Source of the DNA: Bradyrhizobium canariense
Lineage (GTDB): Bacteria > Pseudomonadota > Alphaproteobacteria > Rhizobiales > Xanthobacteraceae
Assembly (NCBI RefSeq): GCF_900105125.1
Contig: NZ_LT629750.1
Span: 7,157,001 to 7,221,000, forward strand
Length of the DNA stretch: 64,000 nucleotides
Direction of reading: 5' to 3'
Shown: piece by piece, positions 16,204-26,604 of the stretch
Position numbering within the stretch: position 1 is the stretch's first letter
Layout: every line of letters begins with the position of its first letter
Made by a program: the position numbers and the translations under genes
The notes under the pieces: generated by a model
Seen by the model: the letters and a program-made list of their open reading frames with translations, nothing else
What the model was told of the DNA's origin: nothing
Database searches by the model: none

Positions 16204-18114
16204 TTACCGATATCCTGCAGCCTGCAGTTCAAAGAGTTCTGAATAGCGACCAGACTGTGCCAATAGCTCGTCATGGGTGCCAGCTGCTTCGATGCGGCCC
16301 TCGGCGAGAACAAGAATGCGATCAGCCATACGCACGCTGGAAAAGCGGTGAGAGATCAGGATGGCTGATTTTCCGGAACTGAGTTCCTTGAAACGCTGAA
16401 ATACTTCAAATTCGGAACGGGCGTCCAATGCAGCAGTCGGCTCGTCAAGGATCAACACTGCGGCTTCGCGCATATAGGCGCGTGCGATGGCAATCTTCTG
16501 CCATTCTCCGCCGGACAACTCCACGCCGTCCTTGAACCGTTTGCCGATCATCTGTTGATAGCCGCCCGGCAACCTGGCAATCACTTCGTCGGCCTGACTG
16601 CGCCTGGCTGCGCGCTCTATGCGAGTCTGATTATCGCGCGCTTCTATCTTTCCAACCGCGATATTATCGCCGGCGCTCAGATTGTAGCGGACAAAATCCT
16701 GGAAAATGACGCCCATGCTTCCACGTAATGTCTCCAGGTCGTACTCGCGCAGGTCATGCCCGTCGAGCAGGATGCGGCCTTCGACCGGGTCATAAAGCCG
16801 CGTCAGAAGCTTCACCAGGGTCGTCTTTCCGGCGCCATTTTCTCCCACCAATGCGAGTACTTCGCCGGCGTGAAGGATGAAGCTCAGATGGCGTACGGCC
16901 CACCGTTCCGAACCAGGGTAGCGAAACCCGACGTTTTGAAACTCAAAGCCGCGCTCAATCGGATTTGGAAATAGTCGTGGGTTTGCCGGCGACAGAATTT
17001 CCGGTTGCACCTCGAAGAATGAAAACAGATCGTTGAGATAGAGCGCCTGGCTGGCTGTGCTTGAGAAACTGGTCAGAAGGCCTTCAAGAAGCGTCCGCAA
17101 GCGCCGGAACGAACCCGCAAGGAAGGTCAGGTCACCGATCGAAAACTCTCCCGTCAGCGTGCGCCACGTGATGTAGGCATAGGCAAGATAATACCCGACG
17201 GTTCCAATCGCCGTGAACAGGCCGCCCCAGCCGGCGCGCCGCAGCGCAAGCCGGCGATTTGCTGCGTAAAAGGCGGTCGCAAGACGGATGTATCGATCGA
17301 TCAGGAATCCGTTGAGGCCGAAGATTTTCACTTCCTTTGCGGTTTCAACGCTGGCCGCTGTCTGCCGCACGTAGTCAAGTTCGCGGCGCTCTGGCGTGCG
17401 GACGAAATCGAGCGAATAGCTTTGGGCGTTGAAGTGAGCCTCTCCGATAAATGCCGGGACCAAAGCCAGAAAGAGCAGGGCGATCAGCCAGGGCGCATAG
17501 AAAATCAGACCGGCGGCAAAGCTTGCCACAGTGACGATATCCTGTGCCTGCCCGAACAATTGTCCCATCAGCGTCATTCTTCCGCTGGTTTGTCGTCGCG
17601 CGCGCTCCAGCTGATCCTGAAATTCGGAGTCCTCAAAGTCCTCCAGGTCGAGCTTCGCGGCATGTTCCATCAGCCGCACGCTCGAAGCGTTGGTCACGCG
17701 CTCCGAGAGCAGGCTGTCGATCAATGAGACAACGCGCCCAAGAATGTCCGCCAGAACGGCCAGTGCAAATTCGCAAAGAAACAGCAGGATCAGCCGGTTC
17801 AACAGGCCGCTGCTGAGCCACAGCCAAATCGTTTCGGGCTTATGCGGTGCCTGCACAAGCGTCACAACATTATCAATGATGAGCTTGCCGACGAACAGGG
17901 TGATGACAGGCATTACCGCCCGTATCAGCCGCAGCACGAGCGACCCCGCTGTTAGTCGGCGGCTTGTGCGCCAGACCATGGTCAGGAAAGGGCGTAGATT
18001 TTTTAAGGCTCCCACGCGCTCCTTGAGAGATCCGCTCGGTGTCGGGGAGCCGATAGGCGCTGAGCCTGAGGGGCGCCGGGTGTCTCGACCGCCATTGCTA
18101 TATTGCCGCGGCAT
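16204..18114 (-). CDS. ABC exporter, fused permease and ATPase
   Basis: The 636-residue half-transporter has about six membrane helices in residues 50-340 and an ATPase domain from about 385. The domain shows Walker A VGENGAGKTTLVKLL, Q-loop VIFQDFVRYN, signature LSGGEWQKIAIARAYM, Walker B AVLILDEPTAALD and the switch His in ILISHRFSS. It works as a homodimer or with a partner, and the cargo could be a lipid, peptide or drug. The short Arg- and Pro-rich N-terminus is not a peptidase domain, so peptide maturation is unlikely. It lies 51 bases after the SDR-like gene on the same strand, and the two probably form one operon. Confidence 0.88.
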   Translation of the reverse strand: MPRQYSNGGRDTRRPSGSAPIGSPTPSGSLKERVGALKNLRPFLTMVWRTSRRLTAGSLVLRLIRAVMPVITLFVGKLIIDNVVTLVQAPHKPETIWLWLSSGLLNRLILLFLCEFALAVLADILGRVVSLIDSLLSERVTNASSVRLMEHAAKLDLEDFEDSEFQDQLERARRQTSGRMTLMGQLFGQAQDIVTVASFAAGLIFYAPWLIALLFLALVPAFIGEAHFNAQSYSLDFVRTPERRELDYVRQTAASVETAKEVKIFGLNGFLIDRYIRLATAFYAANRRLALRRAGWGGLFTAIGTVGYYLAYAYITWRTLTGEFSIGDLTFLAGSFRRLRTLLEGLLTSFSSTASQALYLNDLFSFFEVQPEILSPANPRLFPNPIERGFEFQNVGFRYPGSERWAVRHLSFILHAGEVLALVGENGAGKTTLVKLLTRLYDPVEGRILLDGHDLREYDLETLRGSMGVIFQDFVRYNLSAGDNIAVGKIEARDNQTRIERAARRSQADEVIARLPGGYQQMIGKRFKDGVELSGGEWQKIAIARAYMREAAVLILDEPTAALDARSEFEVFQRFKELSSGKSAILISHRFSSVRMADRILVLAEGRIEAAGTHDELLAQSGRYSELFELQAAGYR

Positions 18115-18165
18115 CCAGGGAATTCCTTTGACCGTTGCAATCGAATGAATTTGTAGAGTGGCGCG

Positions 18166-18945
18166 TCATACGACCGGCGAACGGCCTCCATCGACGTTGA
18201 TTGCGGTGCCGGTGATGTAGGAACCGAGATCGGACGCAAGGAAGCAGGCCAGATTCGCAAATTCTTCGGTCGTTCCCATCCGACCGAGTGGAACACCCTT
18301 GGCGAGATTGCGCGTGAAGTCGCTGAATTCGATATTGGGTGCCGTCGCGGCATGCCTCTTCACCCATTGATCGCTGACAATGAGGCCAACAAGCAGGGCA
18401 TTGACAAGAATATTGTGCTCGCCACCCTCGCCAGCCAGCACCTTGGTCAGTGCCATTCCTGCAGCGCGCGACACTGAGGTTGGCGCTGAGGCCGCCGGGG
18501 GTGCCTTGGCGGCCGTGTTGAGCACGTTAATAATCCGACCCCATTTTCGCTCTTTCATTCCAGGCCAAACCAACCTGCTCATTCGTATCGCGGCGAACAG
18601 TTTGAGGTCGAGGTCCGCCTGCCAAATCTCGTCGGTGACCGTCTCGAAGGCCATTGCCCGAGATGTCCCGGCGTTGTTGACCAGAATATCGACCTTTCCA
18701 AAGTCAGAAATGACTTTGTCGAAAGCCGTCTTGATTTCAGAGGCCTTTGAAACATCGCAGACGTAATCGCGTACGTTGAGACCTTCGCCCACCAGCGACG
18801 CTCGAGCGGTCTGCAAGGTTTCTGCTCCTCTCGCAAGGATAGCAACCGTCGCCCCCGATTTTGCCAGGGCCCGCGCAACAGCGAGCCCGATACCCTTGCT
18901 GCCCCCCGTCACAAGGGCAACCTTATCTTTTATATTCAAGTCCAT
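18166..18945 (-). CDS. SDR-fold protein lacking the usual catalytic triad
   Basis: The 259-residue protein has the cofactor glycine motif VTGGSKGIG, the NNAG motif (ILVNNAG) and a C-terminal NVDGG end, so it is a short-chain dehydrogenase/reductase by fold. Where classical SDRs have Ser and Tyr-x3-Lys, it reads INVLNTAAK and then APTSVSRAAG. Thr replaces the catalytic Tyr, Arg replaces the Lys, and no Ser sits at the usual site. It can probably bind NAD(P) but may not do standard hydride chemistry. I recall this TSVSRAAG variant as a recurring SDR subgroup rather than a sequencing error. It is upstream of the ABC exporter and likely co-transcribed; its role is unknown. Confidence 0.82.
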   Translation of the reverse strand: MDLNIKDKVALVTGGSKGIGLAVARALAKSGATVAILARGAETLQTARASLVGEGLNVRDYVCDVSKASEIKTAFDKVISDFGKVDILVNNAGTSRAMAFETVTDEIWQADLDLKLFAAIRMSRLVWPGMKERKWGRIINVLNTAAKAPPAASAPTSVSRAAGMALTKVLAGEGGEHNILVNALLVGLIVSDQWVKRHAATAPNIEFSDFTRNLAKGVPLGRMGTTEEFANLACFLASDLGSYITGTAINVDGGRSPVV

Positions 18946-19325
18946 TTTGGGCTACCTCGGCCATGCGGGTTTATTGCGGTGCTCACCTTGTAAGCCAATT
19001 GTCGATATTACGACATTCTGAAATGCGCTACGGTCGCCTGGTTGGCGGCTCTGGCGGCAGACGGGCGCAAGACGCGATGGAGCCACGCCGTTTAGGTTGT
19101 TTGGCGGGCACTTTCAGCCTCTCGTATCACTGGACCTGCTCGACACGCTTCCTGTGCCCTATCTATCTGGGGTCTGGGGAGCGGCGCCGTCATGAAAGGG
19201 CACGGATATGTTATTGCGTCGCGGCGGTTTAGTCGAAATTCTCCTTGTGGCGTCAAACGCCTAACTTATTATCATTGTGGGCGGGTGCGTGAATTGCCCG
19301 CCCTCTCGCCAAAGTTCACGGGAGC
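18946..19325. other. Divergent region upstream of formate dehydrogenase operon
   Basis: This is a 380-base gap between the SDR gene (leftward) and fdnG (rightward). It holds a perfect dyad TGTCG-N6-CGACA at 19000-19015, which sits 55 bases before the SDR start and could be an operator for it. I found no clear FNR, NarL or sigma-54 site for the formate dehydrogenase operon and no convincing gene. Confidence 0.45.
19000..19015. promoter_or_regulatory. Inverted repeat TGTCG-ATATTA-CGACA
   Basis: Five-base perfect arms with an AT-rich centre, flanked by ATT on both sides. The size and location upstream of the SDR/ABC operon fit a dimeric repressor site. No regulator gene is adjacent. Confidence 0.35.
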
Positions 19326-22300
19326 ATGATGATGAACCTGACTCGTCGAGGCTTCATTAAACTCACGGGGGCAGGACTGGCGGCGTCCAGCCTTGGTGCT
19401 CTCGGATTTGGCTACGCCGGTGAGGCGCTTGCCGCCGCGGTTCGGCCATTCAAGCTGACCGCGACGACCGAGACCCGCAACACCTGCACTTATTGCTCCG
19501 TCGCCTGCGGCATTCTCATCTACAGCATGGGCGACCGTGCGAAGAACGCCCGGTCCAACATCATCCACATTGAGGGCGATCCGGACCATCCGGTCAATCG
19601 CGGGACGCTATGCCCCAAAGGCTCCGCGTTGCTCGATGTCGTCCATGCGCCGACCCGGCTCACGGCTCCGCGGCACCGTGCGCCCGGAAGCAACGAATTC
19701 AAGGAAGTCTCCTGGGATTTCGCGCTCGACCGCATCGCGCGGCTGATGAAGGACGATCGCGACAAGAATTTCATCGCCAAGGACAAGGCCGGTACCACGG
19801 TCAATCGATGGATCAGCACAGGCATGCTGGCGGCGTCCGCCTCTTCCACCGAAACGTCCTATGCGACCTGGAAGGTCGTGCGCTCGCTCGGCATGGTGGT
19901 GTTCGACAACCAGGCGCGTGTCTGACACGGACCGACGGTGGCCAGTTTGGCCCCATCATTCGGTCGCGGTGCAATGACCAACACCTGGCAGGACATCAAG
20001 AATGCCAATGTGGTCGTCGTCATGGGCGGCAATGCCGCCGAAGCGCATCCATGTGGCTTCAAATGGGTGATTGAGGCGAAGATCGAAAATGCCGCCAAGC
20101 TGGTAGTGATCGATCCGCGTTTCACGCGCACCGCTTCGGTCGCCGACATGTACGCGCCGATACGACCCGGAACGGATATCGCGTTTCTTAGCGGAGTGAT
20201 CCGCTATCTGCTGGAAAAGGATGCGATCCAGCACGAATACGTGCGGGCCTACACCAATGCCGGGCTGATCGTGAAGGAGGAGTTCGGCTTCGTCGACGGG
20301 CTGTTCAGCGGCTACAACGAGGAAAGCCGCAGCTACGACAAATCGAGCTGGGACTACGAACTCGATGAGCAGGGTTTTGCCAAGGTAGACGACACCTGGC
20401 AGAACCCGCGTTGCGTCATCAACCTGCTGCGCACGCATGTCGAGCGGTATACGCCCGAAATGGTGTCGCGCATCTGCGGCACGCCGCAGGACAAATATCT
20501 GCAGGTTTGCGAAATGATCGCCACGACGGCAGCGCCCGACAAGGCGATGACGAGCCTGTTCGCACTTGGCTGGACGCAACATTCGGTCGGCTCTCAGAAC
20601 ATCCGTACGATGGCGATGGTCCAATTGCTGCTCGGCAACATCGGCGTGGCCGGCGGCGGGATGAACGCCCTGCGCGGCCATTCGAACATCCAGGGACTGA
20701 CCGACGTCGGCCTGCTGTCGAACCAGATGCCCGGATACATGAACTTGCCGACCGACAAGGAGGAGACATTCGACGAGTACATGCAAACGCGGCAGTTCAA
20801 GCCGCTACGTCCGGGCCAGATCAGCTATTATCAGAACACCCGCAAGTTCTTCGTCAGTTTCCAGAAGGCGATTTATGGCGACGCCGCGCGGGCGGACAAC
20901 GACTGGGCCTACGACTTGCTGCCGAAGCTCGATATCCCGCTCTACGACATCATCAAGGCGTTCGAGATGATGGATAAAGGTGAGATGAACGGCTACATCT
21001 GTCAGGGCTTCAACCCGTTGCAGGCCTTTCCCGACCGAGGAAAGATCCGCCGTGCGCTCGGGAAGCTGAAGTTCCTGGTCACCATGGATCCGCTGGATAC
21101 GGAAACTTCGCGCTTCTGGGAAGATTTCGGTCCGCAAAATCCATCCGATCCGGCCCGCGTTCAGACCGAAGTCTTCCAATTGCCGACGACGTGCTTTGCC
21201 GAGGAGAACGGCTCGCTGGTCAATTCATCCCGCTGGCTGCAATGGCACTGGAAGGCGGCTGACGGGCCGGGTGAGGCGCAGTCCGACATCTGGATCATGA
21301 GCGGAATCTTCCACCGGATGCGCGAACTGTATCGCAAGGAAGGTGGTGCGTTCCCCGATCCGATCCTGAATCTGACCTGGGATTACACCGACCCGACCGA
21401 TCCCAATCCGGAAGAACTGGCCAAGGATATGAACGGCCGGGCGCTGGTCGATCTCAAGGACGCAACCGGTGCGGTGACAGTGCATGCCGGGAAGCTGCTC
21501 GATGGCTTTGCCCAGTTGCGGGATGACGGCACGACCACATCCGGCTGCTGGATCTTCTCGGGCTGCTATACCGAGAAGGGTAACCAGATGGCGCGGCGTG
21601 ACGCGACCGATCCGCGCGAGCAGGGCATCGCGCCGAACTGGGCCTGGGCATGGCCGGCCAACCGGCGAATTCTCTACAATCGCGCCAGCGCCGATCTCGA
21701 GGGCAAGGCCTGGAATCCGAAGAAGCCGATCATCGAATGGAATGGCACCGAGTGGACCGGCCTCGACGTGCCTGACTATACGCCAACGACGAAGCCGTCC
21801 GATGCAGTCGGTCCTTTCATCATGAACGCCGAGGGCCTCGGGCGGCTGTTCGCTCGCGATCTGATGGTGGAGGGGCCATTTCCCGAGCATTACGAACCGT
21901 TCGAATCGCCATCGGAGAATGTCCTGCATCCGAAGGTTCGCTCTAATCCGGCCGCGCGCGTCTTCGCCGACGACATGGCTGCATTCGGCAAAGCGGCCGA
22001 TTATCCTTACGTGGCGACCACTTACCGGCTGACCGAACATTTTCACTTCTGGACCAAGCATGCCCTGATCAACGCGATCCTGCAGCCGGAGGAATTCGTC
22101 GAGATCGGCGAAGTCCTGGCAAAGGAGAAGGGGATTGCCCAAGGCGGCTGGGTGCGTGTCTCGTCGAAGCGCGGCTTTGTGGTGTGCAAGGCCTACGTCA
22201 CCAAGCGCATCCGTCCCATGGCAGTGAATGGCAATTCCACACATGTGATCGGCGTGCCCCTGCATTGGGGTTTTACCGGTCAGGCGCGGAAGGGATATGG

Positions 22301-22403
22301 CGCCAACACGCTGACCCCGTCCGTGGGAGACGCCAATACGCAAACGCCGGAGTTCAAGGCGTTCCTGGTCAATGTCGAAGCGACGAGCGCCCCCGTGGCT
22401 TGA
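19326..22403 (+). CDS. fdnG: Formate dehydrogenase-N alpha subunit, selenocysteine-containing
   Basis: One continuous 1025-residue protein is encoded if the in-frame TGA at 19923-19925 is read as selenocysteine (residue 200). Both sides match FdnG/FdoG exactly at this place: NQARV, then Sec, then HGPTVASLAPSFGRGAMTN. It is the molybdopterin-bis-guanine-dinucleotide subunit that oxidises formate to CO2, with Sec as metal ligand. A twin-arginine signal (LTRRGFIKLTGAGLAASSLG) sends it to the periplasm. The N-terminal [4Fe-4S] cluster is bound by CTYCSVACG and later LCPKG. Length is close to E. coli FdnG (1015). Three ATG codons in a row (19326, 19329, 19332) are possible starts after GGGAG. It is the first gene of fdnGHI-fdhE. 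Confidence 0.96.
19923..19964 (+). promoter_or_regulatory. Selenocysteine UGA codon and SECIS-like hairpin
   Basis: The TGA at 19923-19925 is followed by a foldable element. ACCGA (19931-19935) can pair with TCGGT (19960-19964) as a lower stem, and GGCCA (19940-19944) pairs with TGGCC (19948-19952) around a GTT loop. The position just 3' of the UGA and a small apical loop containing GU match the bacterial SECIS that SelB recognises. Bulges between the two stems are expected in this element. Confidence 0.8.
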
Positions 22404-22415
22404 AGGAGCAGTCAA

Positions 22416-23327
22416 ATGGCGGATCTCCAATCGCAGGACTACATACGGCGCTCGGCGTCGACGCTGACGCCGCCGTCGGTCCGCAATCACGAACAGGAAG
22501 TCGCCAAGCTCATCGATGTCAGCCGCTGCATCGGCTGCAAGGCGTGCCAGTCCGCCTGCATGGAGTGGAACAATCTGCGGCCGGAGATCGGGTACTTCGA
22601 AGGCTCCTACGATAACCCGATGGACTTGAGCCCGAGCGTGTGGACGCTGATGCGATTCACCGAATGGGAGGACGAAAAGGGCAACCTCGAATGGCTGATC
22701 CGCAAAGACGGCTGCATGCACTGCGAGGACCCTGGTTGCCTGAAGGCCTGTCCGGCTCCCGGCGCGATCGTGCAATACGCCAACGGCATTGTCGATTTCG
22801 TCAGCGACAATTGCATCGGCTGCGGTTACTGCGTGAAGGGTTGCCCGTTCGATATTCCCCGCATCAATCCGGTGGATCACAAATCCTACAAATGCACCCT
22901 GTGCTCGGACCGGGTCGGCGTTGGTCTCGAGCCGGCTTGCGTCAAGGCTTGTCCGACCGGCGCGATCATGTTCGGCACCAAGAGCGATATGACCGATTGG
23001 GCCGGAGAACGGATCAAGGATCTCAAATCCCGCGGTTTCGAGAATGCCGGGCTCTATGATCCGCCGGGCGTGAGCGGCACGCATGTCATGTATGTCCTGC
23101 ACCACGCGGACAAGCCGTCGATCTATGCGGGTCTTCCCGACAAGCCGCGCATCAGTGCTTTCGTCGAATTCTGGAAGGGCATCATCAAACCGGTGGCGCT
23201 GGCGGGTCTCGCGTTTACGGCTCTCGCCGGTTTCTTCCACTGGATCACAGCCGGACCGAACGAAGTACAGCCCGAGGACGAAGCCGAAGCGCAGCGCCTG
23301 TTGCATTCAGCGGATGGACCGCCATGA
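22416..23327 (+). CDS. fdnH: Formate dehydrogenase-N beta subunit (four [4Fe-4S] clusters)
   Basis: The 303-residue ferredoxin-like subunit carries electrons from the alpha subunit to the membrane cytochrome. Cysteine motifs are [14 protein letters not shown] (about 41), [20 protein letters not shown] (about 100), [17 protein letters not shown] (about 132) and [20 protein letters not shown] (about 160). A single C-terminal membrane helix ([19 protein letters not shown], about 255-275) anchors it with its bulk in the periplasm. An AAGGAG site precedes the ATG. The stop overlaps the gamma-subunit start (ATGA), so translation is coupled. Confidence 0.95.
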   Translation: MADLQSQDYIRRSASTLTPPSVRNHEQEVAKLIDVSRCIGCKACQSACMEWNNLRPEIGYFEGSYDNPMDLSPSVWTLMRFTEWEDEKGNLEWLIRKDGCMHCEDPGCLKACPAPGAIVQYANGIVDFVSDNCIGCGYCVKGCPFDIPRINPVDHKSYKCTLCSDRVGVGLEPACVKACPTGAIMFGTKSDMTDWAGERIKDLKSRGFENAGLYDPPGVSGTHVMYVLHHADKPSIYAGLPDKPRISAFVEFWKGIIKPVALAGLAFTALAGFFHWITAGPNEVQPEDEAEAQRLLHSADGPP

Positions 23328-24004
23328 CATATCCCAAGGGAACCATCATCCGTTATTCAGCCGCGAGCCGGATCAACCACTGGATCACCGGCGGCTGTTT
23401 TGTGCTTCTGGTGTTGTCCGGGCTTTCGATGTTCCACCCGATGCTGTTCTTTCTTTCGGCATTGTTCGGTGGCGGCCAATGGACGCGCGCCGTTCATCCC
23501 TGGATCGGAACGGTACTGTTGGTCAGTTATACCGGTCTCATCATTCAGTTCTGGCGCGACGAACTATGGACGCGTGACGATCTCGCGTGGAGCAAGGCCA
23601 TCGCCCACGTTCTCGTCAATGAGGAAGAGGGGGTTCCGGAAGTGGCGCGTTTCAACGCCGGCCAGAAGTTTGTGTTCTGGGCCATGGCTCTCCTGGTACC
23701 GGTGCTTTTCTTCACCGGTCTTGTCATATGGGAAGTCTATTTTTCATCCTACACGACAATCGAACAGCAGCGGATCGCCTTGCTGATTCATAGTCTGGCG
23801 GCCATCGGAGCCATTATCGTGTGGATCATCCATGTTTACTCCGGTATCTGGATCAGAGGCTCGATGCGGGCGATGATGCATGGCTATGCAACGCCGGGTT
23901 GGGCCTACCGGCACCATCGCAAATGGTTTCGGCAGTTGGTCGAAATCGGATCGCGGGGTCCGGTGCCGAACACCGATGCTGCGCCGATGAGGAAGAATTC
24001 GTGA
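23324..24004 (+). CDS. fdnI: Formate dehydrogenase-N gamma subunit, cytochrome b556
   Basis: The 226-residue integral membrane protein has four helices that hold two b haems and reduce quinone. The first helix has the haem-ligand His in [15 protein letters not shown]. Later segments include [19 protein letters not shown] and [22 protein letters not shown], which supply further His ligands. The start overlaps the beta-subunit stop and the end overlaps the fdhE start, a tight operon. Confidence 0.93.
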   Translation: MTYPKGTIIRYSAASRINHWITGGCFVLLVLSGLSMFHPMLFFLSALFGGGQWTRAVHPWIGTVLLVSYTGLIIQFWRDELWTRDDLAWSKAIAHVLVNEEEGVPEVARFNAGQKFVFWAMALLVPVLFFTGLVIWEVYFSSYTTIEQQRIALLIHSLAAIGAIIVWIIHVYSGIWIRGSMRAMMHGYATPGWAYRHHRKWFRQLVEIGSRGPVPNTDAAPMRKNS

Positions 24005-24930
24005 AACAGGGCGGGTTCGCGCCACAGGGAAAGTGGACAGGAAGCGCACTGGGGGGCGTGAAAGCGCCGGACGCGCTGATCCTGCCCAATCCCGGCAAGC
24101 GATTTTCCGACACCGCGACACGGCTGGAAACGTTGGCCATTGGCCATCCGATGGAAGACTGGCTGCGCTTCATGGCGAAGCTGGCTCACGGCCAGCACGC
24201 GGCGGTTACCACACTTTCGCCTCTCGCCGGTCTCGAACAGTCCGTTGTCGAGCAGGCGGTCGATGCACGCATGCCTCCGCTCGCCGCGGACGGACATCGC
24301 AGAGACCCCGCCTGGCGCGATGGACTCGCGGTGCTTCTCGATCATTTTGACAACGGCTCGATGCCGCCGCAGGTGCAAGCGGTCGTCGCCCAGTTGCGTG
24401 CGCGCGGTGCCGTCGCGATCGAAAACCTGGCCGATGAATTTCTTCACGGCAATGTCGAAGCTGCCGACGCCGGTCCCGTATTGTATGTCGCGGCGGCGCT
24501 CCAGGTTTATTTTACCCGCATGGCCGCAAGCCTGCCTGCATCGGCGCTTCGATTGCTGCCGCAGCGCGGCCTGTGCCCGGGTTGCGGGTCGACGCCGATT
24601 GCCGGACTTGTGACGGCGACCGGACAAACGCCCGGCGCGCGTTACCTTTATTGCTCGCTGTGCTCCACGGCGTGGAACCATGTCCGGACGGTATGCATCA
24701 CCTGCGGCGAGTCACGCACCGTTTCCCTTGAAGGGATCGAAGGCGATGCCGGCATCGTCAAGGCCGAGACCTGCAACGACTGCCACACTTACGCGAAGAT
24801 GATCTATCTGGCGCAGGACATGAAAGCCGATCCCTTCGCGGACGACCTTGCGTCTTTAGGGCTGGATGTTCTGGTTGCCGAAGCAGGCTGGTCGCGCCAT
24901 GCGCCGAATCCGCTGCTGCTGGTCGGGTAG
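24001..24930 (+). CDS. fdhE: Formate dehydrogenase accessory protein FdhE
   Basis: The 309-residue cytoplasmic protein is needed for maturation or quality control of Tat-exported formate dehydrogenases and is thought to check the catalytic subunit before export. Its C-terminal half has paired metal-binding CxxC motifs: CPGCGSTP (about 192), CSLCSTAW (about 218), CITCGESR (about 233) and CNDCHTYAK (about 258). These bind iron or zinc as in E. coli FdhE. The GTG at 24001 overlaps the fdnI stop (GTGA) and gives the family-length protein; the frame is open upstream inside fdnI. Confidence 0.92.
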   Translation: MKQGGFAPQGKWTGSALGGVKAPDALILPNPGKRFSDTATRLETLAIGHPMEDWLRFMAKLAHGQHAAVTTLSPLAGLEQSVVEQAVDARMPPLAADGHRRDPAWRDGLAVLLDHFDNGSMPPQVQAVVAQLRARGAVAIENLADEFLHGNVEAADAGPVLYVAAALQVYFTRMAASLPASALRLLPQRGLCPGCGSTPIAGLVTATGQTPGARYLYCSLCSTAWNHVRTVCITCGESRTVSLEGIEGDAGIVKAETCNDCHTYAKMIYLAQDMKADPFADDLASLGLDVLVAEAGWSRHAPNPLLLVG

Positions 24931-25149
24931 GCTGCCTCGGCGCCGCCAAAGCTACGCGTCGTCACCGTAACGAGTATCGCAGTCGAGGCGGCCGCCCGCT
25001 CAACGGCGTTCCCGATCCAAAGATCACATGATATGCTGCCGCCTCTCGACAGGGCCACCAATCACGCTCCTGTCATTGCCGGACCCGGTCCGCCATGCTC
25101 GGAGATAGACTGGTCCTGCAGGGCCACGTGCACCGAAAGAAAGTTGCCG

Positions 25150-26196
25150 ATGTCTACGTCTTCCGTCCGCCTGACCGATCTTGCCCACGGAGGGGGCTGC
25201 GGCTGCAAGCTTGCGCCGTCGGTGTTGCAGCGACTTCTCGCCAATCAACCCGCGGCGATGCCCTACGCGCAGCTTCTCGTCGGCACCGAGACCGGAGACG
25301 ACGCGGCTGTCTGGCAGATCGATGACAAGACGTGCGTGATCGCCACCACTGACTTCTTCATGCCCGTTGTCGACGACCCGCGCGATTTTGGCCGGATCGC
25401 GGCCGCCAATGCGTTATCGGACGTTTACGCGATGGGCGGCAAGCCGATCATGGCGCTCGCTATTTTGGGAATGCCGCTGGGCAAGCTGCCGGTAGAGACC
25501 GTTAGTGAAATTCTGGAAGGCGGCGCTTCGATCTGCGCCGAGGCCGGCATTCCTGTCGCCGGAGGGCACTCGATCGATTCCGTCGAGCCGATCTATGGTC
25601 TTGCGGTGATCGGGCTGTGCAGTCCCGAAAATGTTCGCCGGAATTCCGGCGCGCGTCCGGGCGATGCGCTCATTCTCACAAAGGGCATCGGCATCGGGAT
25701 TTACTCGGCGGCCTTCAAGAAGCTCGCGTTGCCCGACGATGCCTATGGGGAGATGATCGCTTCGATGACGCTGTTGAACCGCATCGGACATGTCCTGGCG
25801 CAGGATGACGACGTGCACGGCATCACCGATGTGACCGGCTTCGGTCTGCTCGGTCATGGCCTCGAGCTGGCACGGGGTGGCGGCGTGCGTTTGACCATCG
25901 AGCAGGCGCGCATTCCATTTCTTGCGCGCGCGGAGGCGCTGGCGGAAACGGGCTACATCACCGGCGCATCCGGACGAAACTGGGAAAGCTATGGCGAGCA
26001 GGTTCTTCTGCTGCCGGAACTGCCGGCATGGCGGCGTGCACTCCTCACCGACCCGCAGACTTCGGGTGGATTGCTTGTCGCCTGCAGGGCGGAACGGGCC
26101 GAGTCCATCCGCGCGATGATCGAGGCAGCCGGTTATCCCCGCGCCAGCATCATAGGCGCCGTCACGGCCGGCGAGCCTGCGGTGCAGATCGTCTAA
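25150..26196 (+). CDS. selD: Selenide, water dikinase
   Basis: The 348-residue enzyme makes selenophosphate from selenide and ATP, the selenium donor for SelA. The catalytic pair is in [11 protein letters not shown]: Cys17 and Lys20, at the same positions as E. coli. Thus this SelD uses cysteine, not selenocysteine. ATP- and metal-binding residues are in [25 protein letters not shown] and [14 protein letters not shown]. The ATG at 25150 gives the standard N-terminus; the frame runs 39 codons further upstream without homology. It lies 220 bases after fdhE, so it may have its own promoter. It converges with the 126-residue gene, stop to stop, with five bases between. Confidence 0.95.
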   Translation: MSTSSVRLTDLAHGGGCGCKLAPSVLQRLLANQPAAMPYAQLLVGTETGDDAAVWQIDDKTCVIATTDFFMPVVDDPRDFGRIAAANALSDVYAMGGKPIMALAILGMPLGKLPVETVSEILEGGASICAEAGIPVAGGHSIDSVEPIYGLAVIGLCSPENVRRNSGARPGDALILTKGIGIGIYSAAFKKLALPDDAYGEMIASMTLLNRIGHVLAQDDDVHGITDVTGFGLLGHGLELARGGGVRLTIEQARIPFLARAEALAETGYITGASGRNWESYGEQVLLLPELPAWRRALLTDPQTSGGLLVACRAERAESIRAMIEAAGYPRASIIGAVTAGEPAVQIV

Positions 26197-26201
26197 AACG
26201 C

Positions 26202-26582
26202 TCAGTGGGTGCCGATCTCTTCGATCTTAAGGCGCAGACCCTGCACGTTGAAAAACTCGCTATGGGTCAGGATCGAGCGGTCCTTTTCCAGATGCCGTGT
26301 CAGCGATAGAAGGCGTTGCCTTGCGGTAGTGTCATCGATCAAGCCGCCTCTGTCGCCCTGAAAGAAGGCTGCGCCGTTCCAGGGTACGCTGGAGCCTGAC
26401 AACAACTCCGTCATGTCGGCCCACCTCGTCTCGTTGCCGATCACATGAAGATAGGAAGAGGCAAGCAGCGAAACCGACGTCCCGCCGATCTCGACCAGAA
26501 CGATCAGCATGGTGAACGAGCCGACGCGAGCAAAAGTCTCGACAAGCCAGTCATCGAAATCGGTGGTGCATGCCGGTGTCAT
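26202..26582 (-). CDS. Uncharacterised 126-residue protein in the selenocysteine island
   Basis: The open frame starts at ATG 26582, 22 bases beyond the CCA end of tRNA-Sec, on the same strand. The sequence is not low-complexity. It has a hydrophobic stretch (FTMLIVLVEIGGTSVSLLAS, about 22-41), a middle Trp- and Gly-containing part (WNGAAFFQGDRGG), and a C-terminal amphipathic half rich in Arg, Leu and Glu (LTRHLEKDRSILTHSEFF). I do not recognise a domain. The start site is weak, so a slightly different start is possible. Its position between tRNA-Sec and the convergent selD gene suggests it may be co-transcribed with selB-selC and linked to selenium or formate metabolism; that is inference only. 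Confidence 0.55.
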   Translation of the reverse strand: MTPACTTDFDDWLVETFARVGSFTMLIVLVEIGGTSVSLLASSYLHVIGNETRWADMTELLSGSSVPWNGAAFFQGDRGGLIDDTTARQRLLSLTRHLEKDRSILTHSEFFNVQGLRLKIEEIGTH

Positions 26583-26604
26583 CGAAACTCGCGCGATGTG
26601 CAGT

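Noticed and set aside
19923..19925. Apparent premature stop or frameshift in formate dehydrogenase alpha subunit
   Set aside because: The frame continues unchanged after TGA, the position is the known Sec site, and sel genes plus tRNA-Sec are nearby.
21225..23306. Very long minus-strand open frame opposite fdnG and fdnH
   Set aside because: It is a high-GC shadow frame: rich in Arg, His and Asp, no domain, and fully opposite two certain genes.
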